A stretch of DNA of 64,000 bases. Source: Winogradskyella immobilis. Its GTDB lineage: Bacteria > Bacteroidota > Bacteroidia > Flavobacteriales > Flavobacteriaceae. The notes under the pieces were generated by a model. The model did not search any database. It was not told where the DNA came from and was given only the letters and a program-made list of their open reading frames with translations. Of the stretch, positions 63,684-64,000 are shown piece by piece. A program made the translations under genes and the position numbers. Position 1 is the stretch's first letter; every line of letters starts with the position of its first letter. The DNA is taken from positions 1 through 64,000 of the forward strand of contig NZ_JAIQXX010000001.1 in assembly GCF_021887715.1 (NCBI RefSeq). The letters run 5' to 3'.

Positions 63684-63701
63684 GGCTGAGCGCAGTCGAA
63701 G
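63684..63701. repeat. Dispersed element GGCTGAGCGCAGTCGAAG
   Basis: A member of the same intergenic element family as 37756-37804 and 62503-62519, lying between ruvB and the GIY-YIG gene. Confidence 0.78.
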
Positions 63702-63720
63702 CCTTAAACATTCAATATTT

Positions 63721-64000
63721 ATGTATTTATATTATGTCTACATTTTAAAATGTACAGATAATTCTTACTATACAGGAATTACAAATGATATATCCAAAAG
63801 ATTTATAGAGCATCAATCAGGTTATAAAAAGGATTCTTATACTTATAAGAGGAGACCATTAAAATTAGAGTTTTATCAAGAATTTAATGATGTCTTACAA
63901 GCCATATATTTTGAAAAGAAAATAAAAGGATGGACTAAAGCTAAAAAAAGAGCATTAATAAGTGGGGATTTTGATATGCTCCAAATATTATCAGAATGTA
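63721..64000 (+). CDS. GIY-YIG nuclease family protein, cut by the window end
   Basis: An ATG frame that stays open to the end of the window (93 codons seen, no stop). It begins MYLYYVYILKCTDNSYYTGI, where the paired YVYIL and YYTGI form the GIY-YIG motif. It continues with the conserved Arg in SKRFIEHQSG and the metal-binding Glu in IYFEKKIKGW. Such UPF0213/YhbQ-like small proteins are about 90-100 residues long, so only a few codons should be missing. Their cellular task is unsettled; they are related to DNA-cutting endonucleases. It follows dispersed repeats and is not clearly part of an operon. Confidence 0.88.
   Translation, partial: MYLYYVYILKCTDNSYYTGITNDISKRFIEHQSGYKKDSYTYKRRPLKLEFYQEFNDVLQAIYFEKKIKGWTKAKKRALISGDFDMLQILSEC

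Overview
The window is chromosomal DNA from a member of the Flavobacteriaceae (phylum Bacteroidota). The DNA is AT-rich. Promoter-like sites follow the Bacteroidota pattern (TTG about 19-21 bases upstream of TANNTTTG). Shine-Dalgarno sites are not evident. There are gliding-motility and type IX secretion genes (gldD, gldE, a type B sorting-signal adhesin, a PorP/SprF protein), an alternative complex III operon, and a GLPGLI protein. The genus cannot be fixed from the sequence alone. Almost everything looks like core genome; I see no prophage, transposase, CRISPR array or conjugative element.

Layout. 1-1557: AT-rich flank with a GLPGLI gene (minus strand) bracketed by a 65-base direct repeat. 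1558-6270: aromatic amino-acid catabolism (homogentisate dioxygenase, hydroxyphenylpyruvate dioxygenase, tryptophan 2,3-dioxygenase), interrupted by a four-helix-bundle gene and a DUF3108 gene. 6280-12579: M23 peptidase, pgi and an Oar-like TonB-dependent receptor. 12661-16153 (minus): gldD, gldE, ssb, mutY. 16288-18437: HU, a 29-residue basic protein and RNase E/G with a structured leader. 18566-20409: a small secreted protein and an aldehyde dehydrogenase. 20449-31628: a glycan-degrading island with glycosylasparaginase, sugar MFS transporter and GH92 on the minus strand, and GH20, CutC and GH2 on the plus strand. 31671-37452: metallophosphoesterase, a thioredoxin-fold protein without its cysteines, polysaccharide deacetylase and a DUF2723 membrane protein. 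37606-42558: tRNA-Gln, then rimP-nusA-infB. 42622-43011: a SPOR protein. 43224-54967: the respiratory operon actABCDEF-coxBA. 55258-62395: adhesin, PorP/SprF and OmpA trio. 62583-64000: ruvB and a GIY-YIG gene cut by the window end.

How the genes work together. The glycan island has the exo-acting enzymes to strip N-glycans: alpha-mannosidase, beta-hexosaminidase, beta-mannosidase and an amidase for the GlcNAc-Asn linkage, plus an inner-membrane sugar importer. It has no SusC/SusD pair. The act-cox operon moves electrons from menaquinol through alternative complex III and its cytochrome to a heme-copper oxidase; cox subunit III is not in the window. rimP-nusA-infB is the classical translation/transcription operon, here behind a terminator-like leader hairpin. 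The 55-62 kb trio is a typical type IX secretion surface module.

The most noteworthy irregularities are: a helix-hairpin-helix domain fused to ActC; an M23 peptidase with Cys in place of a zinc-ligand His; a thioredoxin fold with both active-site Cys lost; an RNase E/G without the zinc-link cysteines and with three leader hairpins; a C-terminal module shared by the divergent GH92 and GH20 enzymes; a duplicated tRNA-Gln 3' end plus terminator containing dispersed repeats; and several families of short dispersed repeats. I did not find a clearly new multi-gene system.
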